Shown in pieces: positions 51,547 through 59,503 of a stretch of DNA of 64,000 nt (position 1 is the stretch's first letter; every line of letters begins with the position of its first letter). A program made the position numbers and the translations under genes. The DNA lies in contig JAXGXF010000009.1 of NCBI GenBank assembly GCA_040772885.1, positions 21,664 through 85,663 of the forward strand. Reading direction: 5' to 3'. This DNA comes from Pullichristensenella sp002068815 (lineage in GTDB: Bacteria; Bacillota; Clostridia; Christensenellales; Aristaeellaceae). The notes beneath the pieces were generated by a model that saw only the letters and a list, made by a program, of their open reading frames with translations, was not told the origin of the DNA and searched no databases.

Positions 51547-53754
51547 TTATCTCGCCACCCGGAACACCTCGATGACGTCCGGGCGCTTCTGCAAATCCTT
51601 GATCAGCTTCTCGAGCTGCTGCGTCGTCTTGATGACGATCGTGATGCTCATCGTGCACAGGCCCTGCTTGTTCTTGACCGTGTGCGCGGTGACGGCCGTG
51701 ACCGGCACGTCCTGCGACGCAAACATCAGCGAGATTTCCGCGAACAGCCCGGCGTGGTCGTAGGCGAGTATCTGTATGTCGGCCTCGTAGCTGCCGGCCG
51801 CGGACTTCTCCCACTCGACCTCGATCATCCGCTCCGGCTCGACGCCGGAGTCCTTGAGGTTTGCGCAGTCCGAGCGATGGACGCTGACGCCGCGGCCGCG
51901 CGTGATATAGCCGACGATCCGGTCGCCCGGCAGCGGGTTGCAGCAGCGCGCGAAGCGGACCAGCATGCCGCTCTCGCCCTTGACGGTCACGCCGTTCGAG
52001 CTCGACGAGGCGACCTGCTTCTTGACCTCCTCGACCTTCTGCTCGGTCATGACGGGTGGCTGCGCCTCGGGCTTGTAGATGCGCCTGTACTCGTCGACGA
52101 GGCGGTTCAGAAGCTGCATCGTGGACAGCCCGCCGAAGCCGATCGTCGCGTACAAATCCTCGAGCGTCGCGAGCGAATACCGCTTGAACACCGGCTCGAG
52201 CACGTCGCTCTTCGTCAGCTGCGAGAGCGAATAGCCCTGCTTCTTCGCCTCGGCTGCGAGCATCTCCTTGCCCTTCGAGATGTTCTCCTCGCGCTCCTCC
52301 TTTTTCAGCCACGCGCGTATCTTCGTCTTGGCCTCGGAGGTCTTGACGATGTTCAGCCAGTCGCGCGACGGGCCGTGCGACGACTGCGAGGTCATGACCT
52401 CGACGAAGTCGCCGGTCTCCAACGAGCTCGACAGCGGCACGATGCGCCCGTTGACCTTCGCGCCGATGCAGCGGTTGCCGATCGCCGAGTGGATGCGGTA
52501 GGCGAAGTCGAGCGGCGTCGCGCCGCGCGGCAGCGAGATTACGTCGCCCTTCGGCGTGAACACGAACACCTCGTCGGCGAACAGGTCGAACTTGAGCAGC
52601 TCGCCGAAGTCCGACGAGTCGCGCGCCTCGTTCTGCCAGTCGAGGATGCGGCGGAGCCAGCTCAATTTCTGGTCGAGCTCGTCGATCTGCCGGCCCTCCT
52701 TGTAGCGCCAGTGCGCCGCGATGCCGTACTCGGCGGTGCGGTGCATCTCAAAGGTGCGAATCTGCACCTCGAACGGCCGGCCGAGGTTTACGACCGTCGT
52801 GTGCAGCGACTGGTACATGTTCGCCTTCGGCACCGAGATGTAGTCCTTGAACCGCCCCGGCACCTGCGGCCAGAGCGTGTGCACGACGCCCAGCACGTAG
52901 TAGCAGTCCTGCTGCGTGTTCACAAGCACGCGGATCGCGATCAGGTCGTTGATCTGGTCGAAGGTCTTGTTCTGCGACTTCATCTTCTTGTAGATGGAGT
53001 AGAAGTGCTTCGGCCGCCCGTCGATCTCGGCCTTGATGCCGGTCTTGCGCAGGCTGTCCTGCAGCTGCTGCGTGACGGAGGCGATCAGGTGCTCGCGCTC
53101 CTCCCTTCGCATGCCGATCTTCGTGACGAGGTCGTAGTACCCGTCCGGATCGAGGTAGCGCAGCGACAGGTCCTCGAGCTCCCACTTGATCGTGTAGACG
53201 CCCAACCGGTGCGCGAGCGGCGCGTAGATGTCGAGCGTCTCGCGGGCGATCGGTATCTGCCGGTCGACGCTCTGGTACTTGAGCGTGCGCATGTTGTGAA
53301 GCCGGTCGGCGAGCTTGATGAGCACGACGCGTATGTCCTTCGCCATCGCGAGAAACATCTTGCGAAGGCTCTCCGCCTGCTGCTCCTCGCGCGAGGAGAA
53401 GTTGAGCTTCGAGAGCTTCGTCACGCCGTCGACGAGCACCTCGACCTCCGGGCCGAACATCTCGCCGATCGCCTGCGGCGTCACGCACTCGACGTCCTCG
53501 ACGCAGTCGTGCATCAACCCCGCCGCGATCGTCGTCGCGTCGAGCATCAGGTCGGCCAAAATGACCGCGACCGCGCACGGGTGCACGAAGTACGGGTCGC
53601 CGTTCTTGCGCCGCTGCTCCCTGTGCTGCCGCTCGGAGAACTCGTACGCGCGGCGCACGAGGTCCATGTCGTCGTCGGGATGGTAGCGGCGGATCTTCTC
53701 GATCAATTCCTCTACCGAAATATACGGCGCCTCGCTGAGTTTGTCATTGTTCAC
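51547..53754 (-). CDS. relA: Bifunctional (p)ppGpp synthetase/hydrolase, RelA/SpoT family
   Basis: 735 residues with the full Rel layout: HD hydrolase domain (AGLMHDCVEDVE, LIKLADRLHNMRTL, residues about 50-200), synthetase domain (GRPKHFYSIYKKM, DLIAIRVLV, EVQIRTFEMHRTAEYGIAAHW), TGS domain (VFVFTPKGDVISLPRGATPLDFAY), zinc-finger-like region (RFARCCNPLPGD, HRSDCAN) and C-terminal ACT domain. Both active sites look intact, so it should make and degrade the alarmone. GTG start with GGGAGG 9 nt upstream, overlapping recJ by 11 bp. The apt gene often found between recJ and relA is absent. Confidence 0.96.
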   Translation of the reverse strand: MNNDKLSEAPYISVEELIEKIRRYHPDDDMDLVRRAYEFSERQHREQRRKNGDPYFVHPCAVAVILADLMLDATTIAAGLMHDCVEDVECVTPQAIGEMFGPEVEVLVDGVTKLSKLNFSSREEQQAESLRKMFLAMAKDIRVVLIKLADRLHNMRTLKYQSVDRQIPIARETLDIYAPLAHRLGVYTIKWELEDLSLRYLDPDGYYDLVTKIGMRREEREHLIASVTQQLQDSLRKTGIKAEIDGRPKHFYSIYKKMKSQNKTFDQINDLIAIRVLVNTQQDCYYVLGVVHTLWPQVPGRFKDYISVPKANMYQSLHTTVVNLGRPFEVQIRTFEMHRTAEYGIAAHWRYKEGRQIDELDQKLSWLRRILDWQNEARDSSDFGELLKFDLFADEVFVFTPKGDVISLPRGATPLDFAYRIHSAIGNRCIGAKVNGRIVPLSSSLETGDFVEVMTSQSSHGPSRDWLNIVKTSEAKTKIRAWLKKEEREENISKGKEMLAAEAKKQGYSLSQLTKSDVLEPVFKRYSLATLEDLYATIGFGGLSTMQLLNRLVDEYRRIYKPEAQPPVMTEQKVEEVKKQVASSSSNGVTVKGESGMLVRFARCCNPLPGDRIVGYITRGRGVSVHRSDCANLKDSGVEPERMIEVEWEKSAAGSYEADIQILAYDHAGLFAEISLMFASQDVPVTAVTAHTVKNKQGLCTMSITIVIKTTQQLEKLIKDLQKRPDVIEVFRVAR

Positions 53755-56071
53755 GGCCGCTGCCCTCCCTTCCCTCCGCGCGCAGGCGGAGTATTTTCAA
53801 AACCACAGAGCTGTCGAGCGGGTCGGTCTTTTCCGCCGGGCAAATCCTGAGCCGCCGGCCCCCGTCCGGGAGCTCGATCAGGCCCATGTCCTCGAGCGCG
53901 GCGAGCGCCGCGGCGCACCCGACCGCCGAGAGATCGCACTCCGCCGACAGGAGGTGGCACAGTCCCGCAAAATCCGCGAAGTGCGCGGGCCGCCTCGAGA
54001 GCCTGCGGATCGCGCGGTAGGCATCGCGCAGGCCGTCGACGTCCGGGAGCTCCTCCGCCCACGCGACCGCGGGCGCGCCCTCGATCCGCTCCGCGGCGAT
54101 GATCCGGCGGTAGTTCCGCGGCGGGTCGCCAAAGGGGAGCACGCAGATCGCGTTGAACGCGCGCGGGTCGGGGGGGTACCCCCCGAAAAACAGGTCGAAC
54201 CGGAGCCCGTCGAGCCGCTCGACCAGGTACGCGGCCTGCGGAAAGTCCCGGCAGAGGACGAGCGTCCCCTGCGGATCGTCGGCGAGGGCCTTCCGCAGCG
54301 CCCGGACCGGCACCCAGCCCCCGTCCGAAAGCCCTATTCCCCTATTATAGAGCATTTCTGTTAAGAAACGAACCATCAGCGCCGGGCGCCCGGGGAGATT
54401 TGCCGAAATTCGCGCGGCGGGGTCGAGCGGCTCCATCGCGCGCAGCTGCAGCTCGACCGTCGCGCGGCCCATCCACGCGTTGAGCCGCGGCGCGAACAGC
54501 ATGTCGTACTCGCCGGACAGCCCGTCCGCGCGCGCGCCCTCGGAGAAGAACACGCCCGGGAGCCGGCAGTCGTCCGCGGCGACCGTCAGCCGCAAGTGCG
54601 CGCCGTCCTTTCCGACCGCGCGGGCCGAGGAGACCGTCGCCCTGGCGCGCAGCACCGGCTGGGGGTTTCCCATGCCGGTCGGCTCGAGCGCCTCGAGCGC
54701 GGCGACCGCGTGCCTGTCGAGCGCGCAGAGCGGCACCGCCAGATCGTATTCGAGCGCCGGCACGTACGCGTCCCTCGGGACGGTTTGCCAGAGGAATTCG
54801 TCGAGCGCCGCCGCGAACGGAGCGAGGTTCTCCCGGAGGAGCGTCAGCCCCGCGGCCTGCCGGTGCCCGCCGAACCGCTCGAGGTGCTCAGAGACCCCGC
54901 TGAGCGCCTCGAAGATGTCGACGCCCGCGATGCTCCGGCACGAGCCCTTGAGCCGGTCGCCGTCGGCCGTCAGGAGGATCGCCGGATGGTGGTATTTCTC
55001 GGCGAGCCGCGCGGCCGCGAGCCCCAGCACGCCCGCGTTCCAGCCGTCCTTCGCGAGCACGATCGCGCGGTGCGCGGGGAAATCGAAGTCCCCGAGCATC
55101 CCCTCGGCCTCGCGGAGCATCTCGGCCTCGACGCGCCTGCGCTCCTGATTCTCCGCCTCAAGCTCGCTCGCGAGCGCCTCGGCCTCGGCGGCGTCCCCGG
55201 TGATCAGGAGCCTCAGCGCGCGCTCGGCGCTCCCGAGCCTGCCGCCGGCGTTCAGCCGCGGCCCGATCTGAAAGCCGATGTGCCCGGCGGTCAGCGCCCT
55301 TTCGGAGATGCCGGCAACCTCGCGCAGCGCCCGTATGCCCTCGCGCGGATTCGCGTTCAGGCGCAGAAGCCCCAGACGGACGATCGCGCGGTTTTCCGAG
55401 ACGAGCGGCACGACGTCCGCGACGGTCGAGAGCGCCGCGAGGTCGACGAACTCCATCGCCGCCTCTCGCCCGGAGAGCGCCTCGACGAGCTTCCACGCGA
55501 CGCCCGCGCCCGACAGGTGCGGGCAGGGATAGTCGCCGAGCAGCGGGTTCACGACCGGACAGTCCGGGAGCGCGTCGCCCGGGCGGTGGTGGTCGGTCAC
55601 GACGACGTCCATGCCGAGCGACTTCGCGAGCGCGACGAGCTCGCGCGCGCCGATGCCGCAGTCGACGCTCACGAGCAGCGCGGCCTCCTTCGCAAGCGAG
55701 CGCACCGCCGCCTCGTTGAGCCCGTAGCCCTCGTCGTGCCGCGACGGGAGGTACGTGCGCACGTCCGCGCCGAGCGACTTCAGGTGTAGGTAGAGTATGG
55801 CGGACGCGCCGACGCCGTCCACGTCGTAGTCGCCGTACACGCAGATTTTTTCCCGCGCCGCGATCGCCCGGCGGATGCGCGAAACCGCCTCCGCCATCGA
55901 CGAGAGCAGCATGGGGTCGAAGAGCGCCGCCTCGCCGGGGTTCAGAAACGAGCGCGCCTCCTCCTCGGACGCGATCCCGCGCTGTATCAGCAGCGCGTGC
56001 AGAAGCCCCGGCATGCCCTCCGGCCTCGAAAAATGCGTCCTGTCCGCCGCCCTCTGTCGATAGACGAGCAT
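53744..56071 (-). CDS. recJ: Single-stranded-DNA-specific exonuclease RecJ
   Basis: DHH-family 5'-3' exonuclease for recombination and repair, 775 residues. Motifs: ICVYGDYDVDGVGAS, LVSVDCGIGA, VVVTDHHRPGD, IGPRLNAGGRLGSAERAL, and the DHHA1 GSCRSIAGVDIFEALS to GGHRQAAGLTL region, then the RecJ OB domain. A C-terminal extension of about 200 residues, typical of Firmicutes RecJ, follows. ATG at 56071 with AGGAGGGG upstream. It lies between secDF and relA, the usual Firmicutes order. Confidence 0.95.
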   Translation of the reverse strand: MLVYRQRAADRTHFSRPEGMPGLLHALLIQRGIASEEEARSFLNPGEAALFDPMLLSSMAEAVSRIRRAIAAREKICVYGDYDVDGVGASAILYLHLKSLGADVRTYLPSRHDEGYGLNEAAVRSLAKEAALLVSVDCGIGARELVALAKSLGMDVVVTDHHRPGDALPDCPVVNPLLGDYPCPHLSGAGVAWKLVEALSGREAAMEFVDLAALSTVADVVPLVSENRAIVRLGLLRLNANPREGIRALREVAGISERALTAGHIGFQIGPRLNAGGRLGSAERALRLLITGDAAEAEALASELEAENQERRRVEAEMLREAEGMLGDFDFPAHRAIVLAKDGWNAGVLGLAAARLAEKYHHPAILLTADGDRLKGSCRSIAGVDIFEALSGVSEHLERFGGHRQAAGLTLLRENLAPFAAALDEFLWQTVPRDAYVPALEYDLAVPLCALDRHAVAALEALEPTGMGNPQPVLRARATVSSARAVGKDGAHLRLTVAADDCRLPGVFFSEGARADGLSGEYDMLFAPRLNAWMGRATVELQLRAMEPLDPAARISANLPGRPALMVRFLTEMLYNRGIGLSDGGWVPVRALRKALADDPQGTLVLCRDFPQAAYLVERLDGLRFDLFFGGYPPDPRAFNAICVLPFGDPPRNYRRIIAAERIEGAPAVAWAEELPDVDGLRDAYRAIRRLSRRPAHFADFAGLCHLLSAECDLSAVGCAAALAALEDMGLIELPDGGRRLRICPAEKTDPLDSSVVLKILRLRAEGREGSGREQ

Positions 56072-56094
56072 GCGCCCCTCCTGCTCCGCCCGCC

Positions 56095-56209
56095 TTTTGC
56101 GTTGCAAAACGCGGGTTCCGGGCTGCGGACCGGGTCCTCGCCCTTCAGCCCCGCTTCGCGGGTCCTCTGCGGTAAAAGCAATTCGGAACCGTCGCCGATT
56201 CCGAATTGC
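56095..56209. repeat. Group of inverted repeats between secDF and recJ
   Basis: Four dyads in 115 bp: TTTTGC/GCAAAA (56095-56109), GGACC/GGTCC (56127-56137), CCCGC/GCGGG (56150-56162) and a perfect 11-bp repeat GCAATTCGGAA with its mirror (56178-56188, 56199-56209). The region is intergenic within the minus-strand secDF-recJ unit. It resembles, on a smaller scale, the array between relA and dtd. Confidence 0.65.
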
Positions 56210-56221
56210 ATGGGATGAAAA

Positions 56222-58375
56222 TTACTTCCCCTTCGCCGGTCGCTTCGCGGTCTTGGTTGTATTCGCCCGGGGGGCGAGCTTCGCCCAGATCGGTCCGGTC
56301 AGCATGACCGACGAATACGCCGCCGCGAGCGTGCCGACCGCCAGCGGGAACGCGAACGCGCGCACCGCGCCGGTTCCGAGGATCAGAAGCAGCACCGGGG
56401 CGGCGAGCGACAGCGCCGCGATCAGCAGCGTGCGCCCGAGCGTCGTCCCGACCGCGATCTCGGCGATCTCGGCGCGCGGCAGCTTCGTGAGGCCGGGCTT
56501 GCGCGCGCTCTCGCGGACGCGCTCGAACAGCAGCGCCGAGCCGCCGAGCGACCCCAGCGCGACCGCGAGCAGCGCGGCGGCGAACGGCACGTCGACCCTG
56601 AACGCCCAGCGGAACAGAACCGTCAGCGCGGCGGCGATCAGGCCGTCGTGGACGAGCGCAATCAGCGACGCGGCGCCGGCGGCGAGGCCGAACCGGAACG
56701 CCAGGTACACAAGCGCGCACAGCGCCGCGATCCCGAGCGCCTTCAGCGCGTTCCCGATCAAGGCGCCCCCGGCGGAGGCGTAGACGCGGTCGGTCGAGGC
56801 GAACTTGAAGTCCGGATATTTTGCGGGCATCCCGGCCTCGAGCGCCTCCCGCGCGCGCTCGGCGGACTCGGAGAGCGGCAGCCGGGCCTCGAGGTCGGTG
56901 CCGGATTTGACGAGCACATGGTCGATGCCGGCCGCGTTCAGCATGCCCTCGGCGTCGGACGCGTCGTATTCGGCGCCGACGGAGAAGCGGACGACCGAGC
57001 CGCCGGCGAAGTCCTGGCCCGGGTTCAGCCCGACGCCTACGAGCTGCATCACGAGCGCGACGGCGACGACCGCGCACGAAGCGATCAGGCAGACCTTGAA
57101 CCGCTTTGCGAGCGGCCGCCCTGCGCGGCGGGGGCGCGCGAAGTACCTGCGGTCCTCAAAGCCGAGGTTCAGCGCGTGCTTCAACAGGAAGCGCGCGAGC
57201 GTGAGCGAGAGCACGAACGCCGTCAGCACGCCCGACAGCAGCGCCTGCGCGAAGCTCCTGACCGCGCCCTCGCCTAGCCACAGCATGAGCCCCGCCGCGA
57301 TCGAGGCGGCGATGCCCAGGTCGAACAGCGCCGGAATCGCGGCCTTGTCGCCGAACTTCAGCGCGTTCTGGGCGGGACGGCCGGCCTCCAGCTCGTCGCG
57401 GAAGCTCTCGAGCAGCACAAGGTGCATCGCGACCGCCGCGGCGAAGCCGAGCGCGATCCCGGCGACGCTCGAGAGCGAGAGCACGACGTCCGGAAGCTCG
57501 CACAACAGCGCGAACGCGGCGAGCGCGTAGATCAGAAGCGACAGCGCCGCCGCCGCGCCCGGCAGCCGGTGGACGACGACCATCGCGATCATCGCGATCA
57601 GCACCGCCGCGACCGCGGCGACCGCGAGGCCGCGGGTCGCGCCCGAGCCGAGCGTCGCGGAGATGCCGCGCGACTCGGTCTTTTCAAGTGTCAGCGGCAG
57701 CTCGCCGGACTTCAGCTGCAGAGCGAGCGCCTCGGCGCGGTGCAGCGAGTCCTCGGCGGACGTCGCCTGCGTGAACGGAATCTGGCCGGTGCCGCCCGTG
57801 ATCGCCTGCCCGATCGTCGGCGCGGAGACCTCGACCCCGTCGACCCGGATCGAGATCGCCTTGCCGTTGAGCCGCGCGGTCGCCTCGGCGAACCTCGCCG
57901 TGCCCTCCGCGTTCAATTGGAAGGCGAGCGCGTACGCCTGCGAATCCTCGCTGTACGACGGCGCGGAGGCGACGATGTCCTTCCCCTCGAGGATCACGTT
58001 GCCGTCCGGGTCCAAGAACTCGAGGTGCCCGCGCACGCCGACGGCGTCCGCGATGCCCTCCTCGTCCGAGCCGGGAATCTCGACCCGAATCCGGTCGTCC
58101 CCGACGCGCCGCACGGTCGCCTCGGAGAGGCCCGCGCCCGCAAGCCGGACGGAAATCGCGCGGACGGCCGCGTCCAGCCCCTCGGCCGACGGCTCGGCCG
58201 CCTTGTACTCGGCGGAGACGCCGCCGCGCAGGTCCAGCCCGAGCGGGAGGACGTCCGCGTACGGATTGAAGACGTATTTTCCGACCCGCACGCCGCAAAG
58301 CGCCAGGTACGCCGCGAACACGGCGACCAGCGCGACCAGCGCCAGCCTGATTTTGCTCCCGATTTTCGCCTGCAT
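56222..58375 (-). CDS. secDF: Protein translocase subunit SecDF (fused)
   Basis: Proton-driven accessory of the Sec translocon, 717 residues with SecD and SecF in one chain and about twelve membrane helices. SecD part: LGLDLRGGVSAEYKA, the extracytoplasmic P1 domain, IGQAITGGTGQI. SecF part: LNPGQDFAGGSVVRFSVG and ALVHDGLIAAALTVLFRW. The conserved transmembrane SecD segment is somewhat diverged. ATG at 58375 after GGAGGG. It is the first gene of secDF-recJ-relA-dtd and its followers. The basic C-terminus is common in Gram-positives. Confidence 0.92.
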   Translation of the reverse strand: MQAKIGSKIRLALVALVAVFAAYLALCGVRVGKYVFNPYADVLPLGLDLRGGVSAEYKAAEPSAEGLDAAVRAISVRLAGAGLSEATVRRVGDDRIRVEIPGSDEEGIADAVGVRGHLEFLDPDGNVILEGKDIVASAPSYSEDSQAYALAFQLNAEGTARFAEATARLNGKAISIRVDGVEVSAPTIGQAITGGTGQIPFTQATSAEDSLHRAEALALQLKSGELPLTLEKTESRGISATLGSGATRGLAVAAVAAVLIAMIAMVVVHRLPGAAAALSLLIYALAAFALLCELPDVVLSLSSVAGIALGFAAAVAMHLVLLESFRDELEAGRPAQNALKFGDKAAIPALFDLGIAASIAAGLMLWLGEGAVRSFAQALLSGVLTAFVLSLTLARFLLKHALNLGFEDRRYFARPRRAGRPLAKRFKVCLIASCAVVAVALVMQLVGVGLNPGQDFAGGSVVRFSVGAEYDASDAEGMLNAAGIDHVLVKSGTDLEARLPLSESAERAREALEAGMPAKYPDFKFASTDRVYASAGGALIGNALKALGIAALCALVYLAFRFGLAAGAASLIALVHDGLIAAALTVLFRWAFRVDVPFAAALLAVALGSLGGSALLFERVRESARKPGLTKLPRAEIAEIAVGTTLGRTLLIAALSLAAPVLLLILGTGAVRAFAFPLAVGTLAAAYSSVMLTGPIWAKLAPRANTTKTAKRPAKGK

Positions 58376-58412
58376 GCGCAAACCCTCCAACGGCCATGAT
58401 AATCAGGACATA

Positions 58413-58441
58413 ATTATAACCCTTACGCAGAATCCGGTCAA
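58413..58441 (-). promoter_or_regulatory. Promoter of the secDF-recJ-relA operon
   Basis: Minus strand: TTGACC (58436-58441), 17 bp, TATAAT (58413-58418), about 30 nt before the start. It is the only strong promoter seen for the minus-strand genes down to about 47.5 kb. Confidence 0.85.
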
Positions 58442-58511
58442 TAGATTAACCCAAATTGCCGCGATTTGCGCGGGTTTTTGTGCTATGCTGTCGCGGAAAG
58501 GCGGTGTTTGC

Positions 58512-59348
58512 ATGCGGATTCTCTCCAATCCCCACACGCATACGTCGTTCTCCGACGGAAAGTGCGCGCCCGAGGAGGTCGTCCGGCGCGCGATCGAGCT
58601 CGGCTTCCGCTCGATCGGCATCTCCGACCACTCGGTGCAGCCGTTCGACACGCATTTTACGATCCCCGCGGAGCGCGAGACGGAGTACCGGAGGACGATC
58701 CGCGCGCTGAACGAAACCTTTCGCGACAGCATCCGCGTGTACGCGAGCGTCGAGTTCGACTCGTTCGCGGGGGTCGCCGACCGGTCGGAGTACGACTACC
58801 TCTTGATGAGCGCGCACTATGTCGAAAGGGACGGCGCCCACGCGCTCGTCGACTCGCCGCCGAACCGCGAGAAGCTGTTCCGGCTCCGCGACGAGGCGTT
58901 CTCGGGCGACGGGATCGCGCTCGCGCTTCGGTTCTACGAGATGCTCTCCGAGGCGGCGCTGCGCGTCCGGCCGGACATCATGGGCCACTTCGACACGGTC
59001 AAGCGGTTCAACCGCGAGGGCTTGCTCTACGACGAGGCGTCCCCGAAGCTCCGCCGCGCGCAGCTCGACGCGCTCGAGTGCGTCTATGAAAGCGGCGCGC
59101 TGCTCGAGATCAACACCGGCGGCCTCGCCCGCGGCTACGTCGACGAGCCGTACCCGTCCCGCGGACTGTGGCGGCGCTGGAGGGAGCTCGGCGGGCGCGC
59201 GATCCTCGGCTCCGACAGCCACCACCCGGACACGCTGAACTTCGGCTTCGACATGATGCGCGATTGGCTGATCGAGGAGGGCTTCTCGTCGGTCGTCGAG
59301 CTCGGCGGGCAAAATGAGCCGCTTTTTGTCGAGCGGGCGCTGCGCTGA
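58512..59348 (+). CDS. PHP-domain phosphatase (HisK-type histidinol phosphatase-like)
   Basis: 278 residues, polymerase-and-histidinol-phosphatase metal fold. Ligands: NPHTHTSFSDGK, GISDHSVQPF, YASVEFDSFAG, LMSAHYVERD, DIMGHFDTVKRF and LGSDSHHPDT. This is the trinuclear-zinc set of histidinol-phosphate phosphatases, but the window has no his genes, so the true substrate is open. Divergent from secDF; an extended -10 (TGCTATGCT) upstream is the only promoter hint. The ribosome binding site is weak (AAAGGCGG). Confidence 0.88.
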   Translation: MRILSNPHTHTSFSDGKCAPEEVVRRAIELGFRSIGISDHSVQPFDTHFTIPAERETEYRRTIRALNETFRDSIRVYASVEFDSFAGVADRSEYDYLLMSAHYVERDGAHALVDSPPNREKLFRLRDEAFSGDGIALALRFYEMLSEAALRVRPDIMGHFDTVKRFNREGLLYDEASPKLRRAQLDALECVYESGALLEINTGGLARGYVDEPYPSRGLWRRWRELGGRAILGSDSHHPDTLNFGFDMMRDWLIEEGFSSVVELGGQNEPLFVERALR

Positions 59349-59412
59349 GGGCTTTGAGGGCCGTTTGCGCCAATTCTTTATGGTGTATATAGATTTCTTT
59401 ATGCTATCTTTA

Positions 59413-59440
59413 TTGCAGCCGGAACTTTATTACATATAAT
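59413..59440 (+). promoter_or_regulatory. Promoter of the membrane pyrophosphatase gene
   Basis: TTGCAG (59413-59418), 16 bp, TATAAT (59435-59440), in a markedly AT-rich stretch. The leader of about 57 nt contains a hairpin at 59456-59475 (GGCGTTTC with GAAACGCC, 4-nt loop) just before the ribosome binding site, which might modulate translation or stability. Confidence 0.8.
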
Positions 59441-59503
59441 TGAAAATTAGAAGGCGGCGTTTCGCCGGAAACGCCGTCGCAAATTATGTCTGGAGGTATG
59501 CGT

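Noticed and set aside
56222..58375. Long open frames on the strand opposite to secDF, CarB and many other genes
   Set aside because: In this high-GC sequence third-position bias opens antisense frames; their translations are Arg/Ala/Asp-rich low-complexity without motifs or ribosome binding sites.
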